Both the position numbers and the translations under genes were made by a program. The notes below the pieces were generated by a model. It was given only the letters and a program-made list of their open reading frames with translations. It searched no databases and was not told the DNA's origin. Shown in pieces: positions 1 through 11,235 of a stretch of DNA of 64,000 nucleotides (positions are counted from its first letter, which is position 1; every line of letters begins with the position of its first letter). Origin of the DNA: Phallusia mammillata (Eukaryota > Chordata > Ascidiacea > Phlebobranchia > Ascidiidae); assembly GCA_003260075.1 (NCBI GenBank), contig QLIY01000066.1, positions 1 to 64,000 on the forward strand, written 5' to 3'.

Positions 1-383
1 ATTCATTTGATTCAAATGGTGGTCACTAGCCTAAAACGAGTTAAGAGCAACTGGATTAACTGGATTACAGGGTCAATGAAAGTTTGGAATAAGAAAACAA
101 TACGTCGCAACACATGACACATCACATTCGAACCAAGAGTGTCACTATACAATTAGTTTTTACGCCTGATTCATACAACCTCAGTGCAACCTGGAAACCC
201 AACATGTCGTCACACAGATGATGAGCAAGATGTGTAACTATTAGTTTGACTAGCGACATTAGCCAGTGTGCAGTTTTAATGTGACAACAAATAATCTGAA
301 GGAAAACTTAGTTGTTAGCCACCAAAAATCAATTAGTTTCCTAGTGTTTCGTCGGTCCCCAAGCTTGTATATGCAATCTCAAA
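1..383 (+). repeat. 5' flank of R1, first copy of a duplicated promoter-side segment
   Basis: This stretch matches the flank of R2 at about 2951-3344 with scattered substitutions and small indels, so the R1/R2 duplication includes some 390 bases upstream of the start codon. The repeat probably begins left of the window. It should contain the promoter and 5' untranslated region of R1, but I see no clear TATA box. No open exon is visible in it. Confidence 0.7.
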
Positions 384-2168
384 ATGATGTTTGTATTGAC
401 AGCCATGATTCTTCTCATTGGTAAGAATGCTTAAATCAAACCTGCATATTATTAGCAAGCTTATATTTTGTAACTTCTAAACATTTAAATCATAGCAATT
501 TTTGTGCTTGCAGCTGATGTAAAAGCGGCGCAATTAACATGCAACGTAGGAGAGGGAGATATAACAGAAAAGATTGGAAGCATTAGTTCCCCACAAAAGA
601 ACGAAAATAATAAAACTTATCCAGTACATCAATCGTGTACATGGAAGTTTGCTATCGATGTAACTTACGAACTAATGATAATACACGTGGGGGGGGGGTC
701 TTGCAAATTGAGAGAGACAAAAAACAAGACTTTTGTCAAAACAAATACGTAAGCAACTGCTCATGTGTAGACCACCTTACGTTTAGGGAAGGTAAGTGCA
801 ACAAAATACAATCTAAACTGTATTTGAAATGTATGAAAATATTTAAAGTTGCAGATCTCAATCAATATGAAACGGATTTATTAAATTTGTGTGGAGAGAC
901 GCAAGGAGGCGAGTGTTACATGATTCATGGAACAAACATTTCAAGTAAACAAGTAAACAAATGGAAAGACGGACTAAATTGCACAAAAACCACTTTGCTA
1001 AGGTCAAGTAAACAAGGATGGGCAGTATATTTCTTTTCGGACGGACACGATACAAATCAACTTGGATTCGGTTTAAAGTATTATATTGTTAATGTAAGTG
1101 AAGGTAACCCAAAAATAAGCAAAATTGTGATATATTACACTAAGTTCTTTTGTGTAGATTTCGCCCCTAATATTTTTCAGGCGTCAACTACAATAAAGTC
1201 ATTGCCTACAAAATCGTCAACAGGTTGGTCTGCGTAGGTGTTCTGAAAGGGAACATAATTAGAACTCAAACAAATTTTCCAAGTACTTTTTTCAGCAACA
1301 ATTTTACTCTACCGACTACATCTTAAAAACAGCATCTTAAACTTCGTGTAAAACCCTGTGCTATAGATATAACTGTTTCTGCAGTACGTACACCAAGCAC
1401 CGAAGCAATGTCGCCTTTTAAACAAATTAGTTGCTACAAACTTACTGTAACACAAACTATGACACAGGTGTAAATTATTACCATTTTACTATTCTATTTA
1501 TCTCAGAGAAAGCTAATTACACATCAACTTTCTCGACGACCAGAACAACACTCGCAACAGGTAATGAAATTTTTAGGACTATAAAAATAATCCCGCTGTT
1601 ACATATTGCGTTAAAATACACAGAATAAAAATTGCGACGAGTATTTTCCCAAACCTAATCAAAATAATACAAAAAACGTTTTTTTTTGTCTCGGTTCCAG
1701 GACCAGATGCTCATAACTCAATTTCTATCATTGCTGTTGCTGCTGGGACATCGGGTGGAATACTGCTAATGCTGCTGATTATCCTGATTCTGTGCTGTTT
1801 GAGGTAGGCTTACGTTTACCAACCCAATACGTATTCATAAGTGGCCCAATTCTCACAACGTTTAATGCATAAAGCCTAAAAATTTGTGATGGCAAAAAAA
1901 GGAAAATAAAAGTTTGTGACTTTTGTTTTACAGACGAAAACAACAGATTGACGCTTCTAAGGTTACGAGTAATCCAACAGAAGTTACGTACGTTAACTCC
2001 AAAATGGCCAACGTTGCAGCAGAATACGTTGTACCAAATCCCGCATGTAGTTCTGCGAACGTTGCAAGGAACATCAACAAACAACCTACACCTGACGTCG
2101 CCTCACACAACACATTTTACGAAATTCCAATGCCTGTTCAGAAATGTGACTACGTGGAAATCGAGTAA
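384..2168 (+). CDS. R1: CUB-domain single-pass receptor with tyrosine-motif tail (frame broken by a G run)
   Basis: Exons read as 384-420 (signal peptide, starts MMFVLTAMILLIG), 514-791 and 855-1103 (two halves of a CUB domain), 1158-1223 and 1507-1560 (Thr/Ser stalk), 1701-1803 (membrane helix ending RR) and 1934-2168 (tail). The first five introns are phase 1 and the last is phase 2. CUB marks seen are ISSPQ, CTWKF, LTFREG and, in the second half, VYFFSDG and LGFGLKYY. The tail carries TYVNS, AEYVVP, FYEIP and DYVEI, which resemble SH2-binding sites. Ten G at 689-698 replace nine bases present in R2 and shift the frame inside the first CUB exon; this is probably an assembly fault, although a real broken allele is possible. 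The fifth exon and the weak GTTGGT donor at 1224 are the least certain parts. The function is inferred as a surface receptor; no ligand is known. Confidence 0.72.
689..698. other. Run of ten G inside the R1 CUB exon
   Basis: Compared with R2, the bases between the conserved CAC and TTGCAAATT are 14 instead of 9, so the run breaks the frame. It has the same length as the G runs at duplicated junctions further right, which suggests an artificial spacer. Confidence 0.75.
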
Positions 2169-2737
2169 TCACAACTAAAGAATGTCACCCTCGAAAAAAT
2201 TTTGGGCGACGAATCCTGTATCAACAACACGGCTCACTTTTTACATTCTTTTTGTGCAATATTTTCGCGTCAACAGACAATAAAACAAACTGAAAAAGTA
2301 AGAAATTTTTCAATTTATCGTTTTAATGTCAAAGCGTTTACTTATCCAAACAACATAAACAACCAAAAACAATACTGGGATTTAAGTTCCTTAACCAATG
2401 CAAAGCTATTTAAAGTTATTTACACGAGAATAAAATGTCCGAGCGCATTACACAATGCTTTCGATCAAGGTACGTCAATGCCATTTAATTTAGTTGTTTA
2501 GCTGATTAATTTAACAACATTTCAATAAGGAAACAGAACATTTTAAATAGTTGTCCTGTCAGTTCAGTGGCATGGGCTTGGAATAAAATACGAGTAACAA
2601 ACAGTTTGATCAGTATATAATTACATTATAACATGACAAGCAGCTAATTGTAACACATACCACCTGACTATAAATGCGGAACGGTTTAATTTAAATTGAT
2701 TTTACCTAGTGCGTTTCAAATTCGCAAAAGAAAGCCG

Positions 2738-2739
<2 letters not shown>
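2169..2739. other. 3' flank of R1, no gene seen
   Basis: AT-rich sequence with short open frames only. An AATAAA-like hexamer lies near 2582 and could be the poly(A) signal of R1. Nothing else can be supported. Confidence 0.5.

Positions 2740-2799
<60 letters not shown>
2740..2799. other. 60-base G homopolymer between R1 and R2
   Basis: Sixty consecutive G separate the R1 downstream region from the R2 upstream region. Such a tract is very unlikely in this AT-rich genome and fits a spacer or read artefact between contigs. The true distance between R1 and R2 is therefore unknown. Confidence 0.85.
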
Positions 2800-2800
<1 letters not shown>

Positions 2801-2950
2801 GAAAAAAGCTTATCCAAGTAATTGGCCATTTATTGCAGTATAGTTTGACATAACTTCTCTGAATTCTGTATCAAAGAAAGATATTTTAAGCCAATATGCT
2901 TGTTGTGGATGCTTTCTTTGTCCCCACTTAACAGTGGGCTGGTCGACGAT

Positions 2951-3344
2951 ATTCATTTAATTGAAGTAGTGGTCCATGGCCTGAAACGAGTTGAGAGCCA
3001 CTGGAATACAGGGTCAATGAAAGTTTGGAATAAAAAACAATACGTCGCAACTCATGACACATCACATTCCAACCAAGAGTGTCACTATACAATTAGATTT
3101 TACACCTGATTCATACAACCTCAGTGCAACCTGAAAACCCAACATGTCGTCACACAGACGATGAGCAAAACATGTGTAACTATTAGTTTGATCAGCGACA
3201 TTAGCCAGTGGGCAGTTTTAATGTAACAACGAATAGTCCGAAGGAAAACTTTAGGAACCAACTTGCTTTAGTTGCTAGCCAGCAAAAATCAAGTAGTTTT
3301 CCTAGTGTTTCGTCGGTCCTCAAGCTTGTAAATGCCATCTCAAA
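2951..3344 (+). repeat. 5' flank of R2, second copy of the R1 flank
   Basis: Homologous to bases 1-383, including the GGGTCAATGAAAGTTTGGAA block and the last 60 bases before the start codon. It is a direct repeat about 2950 bases from the first copy. Confidence 0.75.
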
Positions 3345-4880
3345 ATGATGTTTGTATTGACAGCCATGATTCTTCTCATTGGTAAGAACGTTTATGTCAA
3401 ATCTGCATATTATTAGCAAACTTGTATCTTGGGTAATTTTAAAACATTTGCAATTTTTGTGCTTGCAGCTGATGTAAAAGCAACACAATTAACATGCAAT
3501 GGAACAGATGGAAAAATAACTGAAAAGAGTGGAAACATTAGTTCCCCACAAAAGAACGAAAATAATAAAACTTATCCAGTTAACCAAGCGTGTACATGGA
3601 AGTTTGCTATCGATGTAACTTATGAACTAATAATAATCCACATCAACTATTTGCAAATTCAGCGGAATGATAAAAATGATTTTTGTCAAAAAAAATACGT
3701 AAACAATTGCTCATGTGCAGACCATCTAACGTTTAGAGAAGGTAAGTGCAATAAAATACAATCTATAAGATGTATTTAAAAAGTATCAAAATGTTTGAAT
3801 TTGCAGGCCCCGCTGAAACGAAAACAGATATACTAAATTTGTGCGGAGGGGCGCAAGGAGGCGAGTGTTACGTGATTCATGGCACAAACATTTCAAGTGA
3901 ACAACTAGACAAATGGAAAGACGGACTAAATTGCACAAAAACCACCTTGCTGAGGTCAAGTAAACAACCATGGACAGTATATTTCTATTCGGACGGACAA
4001 GATACAAACAAACTCGGATTCGGATTAAAGTATTACATTGTTAACATAACAGGTAACTTAAAAAAAGTAAAGGTAAATTATATTATTACCTCGTAACACA
4101 CCAAGTCTTATTTTAGATTCACCTTTTCACGCCACAACCACCACGACCAGGTTATCTACAAAATCAACAGGTAAAGCTACTTTTGGTGTTTTTTTTACAA
4201 ATGAAGATTCGATTTTTGCAACCAACGACTGTCTTTATTTAAATAAAATTCGCTCAACCTGGCCTTTTGTATAAAACACGTATTTTACCGTAAACGGTGT
4301 ACAAAGCCTTTTCAGGTGAAAGCACGACTGGAACATATTCTGACAATTCCACGATACTCGCTGCAGCAATCGGGGCATCGGTCGGAGTTTTGTTGCTCGT
4401 TATTGTGGTGGTAGTGATATGTTTTGTTAGGTAGGAATTCGTATAATTGATTAGATCTTGTAATATATGTAAAGGTTTATTAACGTCTGCAGGTGGAAAA
4501 AGCAAAAAACTACGCAACGCCGCAAGCCATTCCAAAACACTCCAACAAGAGTTGACGAATCACCTGCAGTTGCTTATGTTGATTCGCGTTATCAAAATCT
4601 ATCCTCTGTGGACCAGGAAAACGCTTACAGCTCAACATACAATATAGCGGCTGGCAAAAATGACTTAAAGAATGAGAGTGCAAGTGAAACACAAAAACCA
4701 GAGAGTCCTGTATTTCCTAAAGAAACCCCAACAACATCGAGTGGTGACGTTTATACTGAAGTAAACAAACCTCGAATGGTTGACAATATTCTTTATACCT
4801 TTCGTGGGACAGTAAAAAGTCACAGAGGAGTGGAACTTGCGCAAGATGAAGCTACCTACTCTGTAGTTGACAAGTCTTGA
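3345..4880 (+). CDS. R2: CUB-domain single-pass receptor, intact close paralogue of R1
   Basis: Exons are 3345-3381 (signal peptide identical to R1), 3469-3741 and 3807-4052 (CUB), 4117-4170 (Thr-rich stalk), 4316-4430 (stalk end and a membrane helix rich in Val/Leu/Ile, ending VR) and 4493-4880 (tail). Phases are 1,1,1,1,2. The CUB reads ISSPQ, CTWKF, LTFREG, LCGGAQGGEC, VYFYSDG and KLGFGLKYY. The tail has AYVDS, SRYQNL (ITIM-like), VYTEV, VDNILY (the family motif) and TYSVV. The extracellular half is very close to R1, while the tails align only patchily. All exons are open and all splice sites are canonical. It is the best reference model for the CUB subfamily. Confidence 0.85.
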
Positions 4881-5677
4881 AAAATAAGTGACAGATAATG
4901 ACATTGTGAACTAAATGACATATTGTCAACTTTATTGTGTACAATGATAAAAAATTGTGTACAGTGACAACTTTATTCCTTACAATGATAAAAATTCACA
5001 TATTTTTACTATGTTTTTTTTACTGTACATACATTTGTCATTATTCGATAACTGAAAGTATATGATTATCATTGGAAGTGGTGTAAATAATGAAGTGAGT
5101 CAATTATGTGCCAGAGTATGTATTCGAAACTAATAGTTATTTTAATCCAAACTGGTATGGTGCTGGAAATAGCATTCGAGCATTGTGTAACCTGAAGTGT
5201 GGGCAGTTTGACCTCACACACATGTATTACGTAGAAATACGTCAACCTTACAGGAAACATGATTAAGCGGATATGATGCTTTTGGAAAGTAAGGACCCAT
5301 TGTTCACATACGTGTTATGTTGGTAAAGCTCATCTCAAAAGGCATATTTGGCACAATGGGTGGTAAGCAATTTTTGGATTGACCAAAGTGTATCCATTTG
5401 TACATCCCATTGGAAAAACACATTAACTTTACATAACTAATAATTTAAGTTTAAAATCATTAGTTCTTGATAATTGCGTCTTTTATTTTCATTATGCCAT
5501 AATTTTTTAAATTACAATTAATTGATTACAATTTCGAGGAAGAAAAATAGTAATAGTAATGTAGACAGCGTCATCACTAACGAGACAAATTAGCATGAAA
5601 GTGTCTATAACGACAACACAAGACAATCGTTCCACTTTGAACAACACGCACACAAGGGGACCAACAGTTTGTAAGAC
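4881..5677. other. Spacer between R2 and R3
   Basis: AT-rich non-coding sequence. A short near-repeat of AATGATAAAAATT/ACTTTATT blocks follows the R2 stop at 4915-4995. I see no exon, RNA gene or transposon end. Confidence 0.5.
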
Positions 5678-7545
5678 ATGTCTAGAAGCAAACTTATTTT
5701 CGACAAAAAGTTAGTGTTGATATTGGCTGCCATAACTGCAGGTAAGACAGGTAAATTTGTAAAATCATGCAACATAATGTTTTCATTTATAAAGAACGTT
5801 TTCCTTTCTTCGAGGTCATGAACCTTTTGTGTTTATTCAGCATGCGGTGGTAAAACTACAGGAACTAATCTAATAAACACAACATGCAGCAAGACGATGA
5901 TCGGACGTCAAAAAATATCTGTGGGATTTTGGGAGAGTTATTCAGAACCCTGTTCATGGACATTTGATCTTAGTTCTGGTGGTGCTGTATTAGTCATCAG
6001 AATCCTGACCATGAATCTAAAAGTTAACGACTGTACAGATGGTTATTGCATTGACAAGCGCCTTGGTCGCGATACGTTTTGCACAGGATACCTCAGTTTG
6101 ACCAAAGGTAATAGGATTTGTAGTTTAGCTTTACCAAACGGTATATTTTAAATAGTGATTCGAGTAAAACTTGGAGAAAAAAGAAAAGAGAATATATCGC
6201 TCGGAGTAACTTTATTGTTGTGTTTTGACTGTTTTTGTTGTTTTGTGCAACCAAACGCAATTGCTTTGATATCAAGGGGTAAATATCTTTGACCATTTTG
6301 CAGAGGAAACTGTAGAGGGTGACGTTTTTCGACTGTGTGGTAATAGACCCAACATGCTGTGTTTCGCGCTTTCGACGCAGCAAATCACAACACCCGAAGT
6401 GTGGAAAAAAGTGAAAGGAATGTGTTCCAAGTTGGAGTACATACAAATCACAAACCCTCTGCACACGATTGCTTTGTACTCGAAGGGTTCTAATTTCCGA
6501 TCAGTTCATATGACCTACAGAATGTTGCAGCTATCGAGTAAGCTAGTATCTAAAAAAGTGAAGTGCTGGGACCGGACAAAGTTAATTTTCTTTAAGGGCA
6601 AAACATTACTTGTACTCATGATATAAAAATATACAAGACAGCAAAATAAGTTTGCGCCCAAGCTTTGAGAACACTGAAAAATTTGGTTCATTTGAAGTTC
6701 GTTTTTATTAAATTTAAGTAAATCAACTAACTTAATTTTAATCAAGCAACTTTAGAATTTTTTTAGGTTTAAACGTGTCTAACTCAACGGTTTTGAGCGG
6801 AGGAGGAGATGACACAGCTATAAAAGTGGCCCTTCCCATAACTGGTTGCATCCTAATTGCAATGGCTGCAAGTATCACTTTTCTAACTTTGAAAAGGTAA
6901 AGAAAAATATATGTGCTTTAGGTAAAATCTAACAAGGTTGTATAGACGTGTAACTGATCCGTGCTATCCTTCAACTGGCGTTTAGTATAACTTCCGTTAA
7001 AAAAAGGTATATATTTCAACTGATGTGGCCTTCATATTACTGATGATGGCATGAGCATTTTCTTAGGCCCTAAACGTTTAAAATATAAAGCATGTCGCTT
7101 TTTACGTCTATTTGGGCCGTTATTTTCACCATTATGTTTGGCTTTCTTTATTAACGGAAGTTAAACTAAACGCCAGTTGAAGGGTAGCAGAAATTCACGG
7201 TTCTTATTTCAAAAAAAAAAACGTAATTGAAAACTTTGCTCATTTTAAAGGCGGAAGCGTCAAAACAGTGTTAAAAAGGACTATCTTCCAACTGTGTCAA
7301 CGGCGGTATCAGACCCGACAATTTGTTACAGCTGTGCCGAAGTTAGGCCCAGGAACATTATCACCAATGAAAGCCCTGACTACATTTCTATACATGGCAA
7401 CCAAGAACGTAGCTTAGTTGAAGAAACTCCAGTAACTGATGTGTATGCTCAAGTAAAAAATAATTTATGGTCATTTAGCGTTATTGGGTTGTGTCGCTGT
7501 AATTCAAGCGCTGTGTTTCGTTTACGCATTCGCAAAACGACATAA
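5678..7545 (+). CDS. R3: CUB-domain single-pass receptor
   Basis: Exons are 5678-5741 (signal peptide with LVLILAAITA), 5841-6107 and 6304-6537 (CUB halves: CSWTFDL, DCTDGYC, LSLTKG, then RLCGNRPNMLCF and IALYSKGSNF), 6767-6896 (short stalk and membrane helix) and 7251-7545 (tail). Phases are 1,1,1,2. There is no separate Thr-rich stalk exon. The tail contains DYLPTV, CYSCAEV, DYISI and DVYAQV, followed by VKNNLW where relatives have VKDNILY. After that the frame turns hydrophobic and basic, so the last 25 codons may be a diverged or shifted end. The last intron carries a 224-base inverted-repeat element. The role is inferred from the family. Confidence 0.75.
6964..7187. mobile_element. MITE with about 37-base terminal inverted repeats in R3 intron
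   Basis: The left end CTATCCTTCAACTGGCGTTT and the right end, read in reverse, match over about 37 bases, both running into TAACTTCCGTTAA. A TA lies at each outer edge, which suits Tc1/mariner-type insertion. Total length is 224 bases with no coding capacity. Its interior (7023-7139) is related to 48757-48863 in reverse. Confidence 0.7.
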
Positions 7546-8327
7546 GCCGGATCGGGTTTATACCTTTGCAATCGTGTCAACTTTTGTGCCATTACAACCT
7601 TGTTGATTATTTCGCCGTTTAAATGTAATTCTTAAATCGACCAAGTTTCATCACTTTCGTGTTTTTTTCGAAAGTGGCAAATCAATTACTGTGAAGTAAA
7701 TGCTAGTAAATTGATTGATTCTGGAAAACATTTCCTTTTCTGTTACCCTTCTTGCAAAGTTTTCACCCTTTCATATCGTATATCCCAAGTTTGGAAACGT
7801 TTATTTCCAGGCTAAAATCAGTTGGCTATCGTACATCTTCAGTGAAGATGCTTGCATAAACTAAATATATTTGATCTGTATATTCCTGGAAATAAACGAT
7901 TCCAAACTTGTAATACTGTAAAGTACAATCAGAACCAGTACTTTGTCCAGTTTGCCTAACATTGTCAATAAAAGGACACCATCGCAAGTCGTTCAATAAA
8001 CCATGGAAACTGGGGTGTAATTATCCGCCAACTTTATATGAACCGATGGTTTCCCGGTGCGTCGAAGCACGATTTTTCTAACTACCCAGAGGCAATAGAA
8101 TCGAGGTACAAGCCGACAAGCACCATTATAAAAGAACGTTTTAGCAGAAACACGATTTACAATTGAAAAGTGGACCAAAAAGTATTTTACAAATTTGAAG
8201 TAAAACCGGTGTTCTTCAAACACGAGTGCGGTCAGAAGTAGCTTACTTTTGGTATAAGTTGTGATTTAGGCAAAAAGAGCAAGTGGAAAGAAACAAAGAA
8301 ACTGTTTCTCTGTCGCGAGGTTGTGAC
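7546..8327. other. Spacer between R3 and R4, with one small inverted-repeat element
   Basis: Non-coding sequence apart from the element at 7786-7910. A first exon of R4 with a good signal peptide would be expected here, but I found no convincing one. Confidence 0.45.
7786..7910. mobile_element. 125-base MITE-like inverted repeat
   Basis: The first 26 bases (start CAAGTTTGGAAACG) and the last 26 are inverted repeats with one mismatch. The centre has a small perfect hairpin, CATCTTCA/TGAAGATG. No open frame. The size and structure fit a miniature transposon, but the superfamily cannot be named. Confidence 0.6.
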
Positions 8328-10253
8328 ATGCCGTGTAAATGCACAAGACGTAACTTTTTGGGTTGGTGCACACGTAAGTTGACACGAATACTGGTATGCA
8401 CACCACTTACTGGCGATAAACAAAGTTTGTAAACTTAGGTGAATACTGCACGAAAGAGGCACACGTCAAAGTCACAGGAAACGGAATAATTGAAACCTCT
8501 GCAGCAGACTGTAAAGATGAATGCATTTGGACACTGTCGCCTAAACATGGAAGTCGACTTATGTTGTACGATGAGCTGCTACAAACTGACAGTGAGTTTG
8601 AACAAAACTATTACTTCGTTAATTAAATGTATTGCTTAGATTAGCTGAAATGCTCAGTGTGACTCTGTGACAGAACGTTTATTTTTAACCTGACATCTTA
8701 ACGCGATACACATGAAACTGAGTAACAACGTGAGCGGTTTAAGCGAACCATAACAAACAATGTACAGCGAAAAACAATTGTTCTTTAAACACACTATTTT
8801 GTAGTCGATTCAACTCAAACGAATGGGGAATGCACTATTTACGTGAACGACAACCAACAAGTGTGTAATCATCCGAATACCGACCATTGCTCAAATCCGG
8901 ATATCGTCCGTCCCCAAAACTGGAATAGTATAAAGCTGTCGTATAAACCGACTAATAACAAGGACAAGTTATCTTTTCGGTACACAGTGTACGATTGCAC
9001 AAAACGTAAGTACTAATTAAGGTAGAAGTATGATTTACGCATTGATTGAATATGTAAAAAATGTATAGTACGAAAAGCACATGTTCAAGACAAACGCGTG
9101 CTTCATGTTTTGCAGCTACCCCAAGTACGACCACAAAAGTGACAACCACAACTTCCAAGTCAACTACGACTAAGAAAGTAACCAGTACAACACTGCAGTC
9201 AACCACCACCACCACTACGCCGATACAAACTTGTAAGCCATCAGTAACTGGTCATGCGCAGTATTAAAAAAGAACGATTTCATTTCATTTTAAGCACCTA
9301 CAAGAAGTACAACAACCTTAAAAGCCACGACGGCTTCAAGTTCGGGAAGTACTACACCGATCTCTTCAACCCGTTTTAATACGACCAATGAAATTACTAC
9401 AGAAATTTCCAGTCAGTAGTTTTGTGATTTATGTTATATTACTGGTATAACCCAACGTGTTGTTTTTAGATACAACTGTTACAGACGCGAAATTACTCGG
9501 AAACTCAATAAGTGTCGGACTAATAGCGGGATTGGCAGTTGCCTTCGTGTTACTCCTCATACTCGTTGCTGTGGCAATTATGTTTTACAAGAACAAAAAG
9601 TTCGTGTTTTCAGTCAATAGTTTCACGTCTAACCAGTACACAAACCTAAAATAGCGTTTCCGCTTGTATGTACCGATGGCGATAAATATGAAATCATGAC
9701 CTGCTAAAAAATCTCACACGCAGATTTGGAAGAGCTTTCTTTAACCATTGCTTTATCAAATCTTGGTTTGGCATTTGACTGAAACAGAACATAATTTAGG
9801 AACAAATATGGCTGTGTTTGTAAGTTAAACTTTTCATTCCGTTTATACTTAATTACAACCCTCTGCAACCTTTTCCTGTACACTAAAAGTAAACACAGTA
9901 CGTAAAGGTGTAGTGACATTATGCGGATTTGTATTTGCAGAAGAAAACAAAAGGAATCACCAACGAACAACAATTTTCAGACCGAAAACGTCTACGAAGA
10001 AGCTTGTCATATAACAGCGAGTAACCAAAGCCAAAACACACCATCTTCAAATAATGTATTGGCCGCTTCTAAAACCTACGCAAACGACGGAAATGAAATG
10101 GTTTACAATAGCATTTACCAATATGGCGGTGCCGGTGGCAATGTAGGTGTTGATGGCCAGACCGATTACGAACCAGTGATGGTTGATAATCAATTGTACC
10201 ATGGAGTCAGTTCGCACGCGGAAGTAAAAGACAATATTTTATATCATATGTAA
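8328..10253 (+). CDS. R4: diverged-CUB receptor with Thr-rich stalk and NxLY tail
   Basis: Supported exons are 8439-8591 and 8805-9005 (extracellular module: CKDECIW, then LSFRYTVYDC), 9116-9232 and 9295-9411 (two Thr-rich mucin-like stalk exons), 9470-9599 (long membrane helix) and 9941-10253 (tail). Phases are 1,1,1,1,2 from the first supported exon. A start exon at 8328-8373 has the right phase and a perfect GTAAGT donor, but encodes MPCKCTRRNFLGWCT, a poor signal peptide, so the true start is uncertain. The tail has ENVYEE, MVYNSIY, DYEPV, MVDNQLYHG and ends VKDNILYHM. The membrane exon donor is weak (GTTCGT). Without that splice the frame ends at 9654, giving a short tail with only one tyrosine. 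Confidence 0.7.
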
Positions 10254-10300
10254 TGTTGCTTGTAAACAATACAAAAGCGAAAGTAAAAGAATTTCTGTTG

Positions 10301-10306
10301 AATAAA
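10301..10306 (+). terminator. Poly(A) signal of R4
   Basis: AATAAA lies 48 bases after the R4 stop codon, the usual spacing for a cleavage signal. Confidence 0.55.
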
Positions 10307-10796
10307 GAATTGTCACCACATCGAATCAAACACGATGGCAAGTACACCAAAACTCTTCCGGTTTTCTTTTCTTGTGTCTAAAGACAAATGGCAGACAGAC
10401 CAGGGCAAGAACTTGGTACATTTGGCCATTGGTTGGTGTAGTATGGAAAAAACTCTTAATGAATGAATGGTAGCAAAAATGTTCTGTATTAGCAGCCAGT
10501 ACAACTAATTGCAGCAAAAATGTTAACAAAGGCACAGGTAATGTGTGAAGTCGTTTTTTGTTTGGGAACGCATTTATGTTTTTGTTCGGAAATTGGTATC
10601 GTGACAAAACCTTACATGGAAAGCTGACATGCGCATTTTTCCTCCACAAGACTAATGGGGACATATTGAAGGGTTACTAAAGCCTGCTTACCACTTAACT
10701 AGAGGCTAAAAATACACAAATGATGATGAGTGTCGGTATCACTATTTTTAATACACGGAAGTCACTACAGCCCAGTAGATTAGACAGTGTGGAAAG
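10307..10796. other. Spacer between R4 and R5
   Basis: No convincing exon. The start exon and promoter of R5 should lie here or be lost in the faulty assembly that follows. Confidence 0.4.
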
Positions 10797-10797
10797 T

Positions 10798-11235
10798 ATG
10801 GTGTTGTGTGGTATTGAGGTAGGGTTTATAAGTCACATAACAATATTTTTGATGTTTTACGAATAAAACAAGAAAATATTTTTTCCGCTTAACACGTGTA
10901 GTCAGATAAATATTTGAAACGCCTTATCAATTCAATGCGGTCCCTAACCATACCCGAATTAGTGAAACCTAGTGGGGTTATAACAGAAAGCGGTGGCAAC
11001 TGTAAAGGAACATGCAAGTGGTCAACTAACCTCCAACCTAATGAGGAAATAAAACTAACTTCGTTGACAACCAACTTTGTGAACAGAAGGAACGGACATT
11101 TCGATATTGCGTGTGGACCAAGTAAGTTAACCAGGACGTTTGTAGTAAAACATCACAAACTTTTTTATCGTTGTTTTGTTGTGGAAACTCCAGACATTCA
11201 GAAGACAATAGACTGGAATGCTAGAAATGAATGCT
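10798..11235 (+). repeat. R5 5' segment, copy 1 (repeats at 11248-11685)
   Basis: This block and 11248-11685 are nearly identical, with about half a dozen substitutions seen, and are separated by ten G. Copy 1 stops in the middle of the third exon. The pattern is that of two overlapping contigs, probably two haplotypes, placed in series. Confidence 0.8.
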
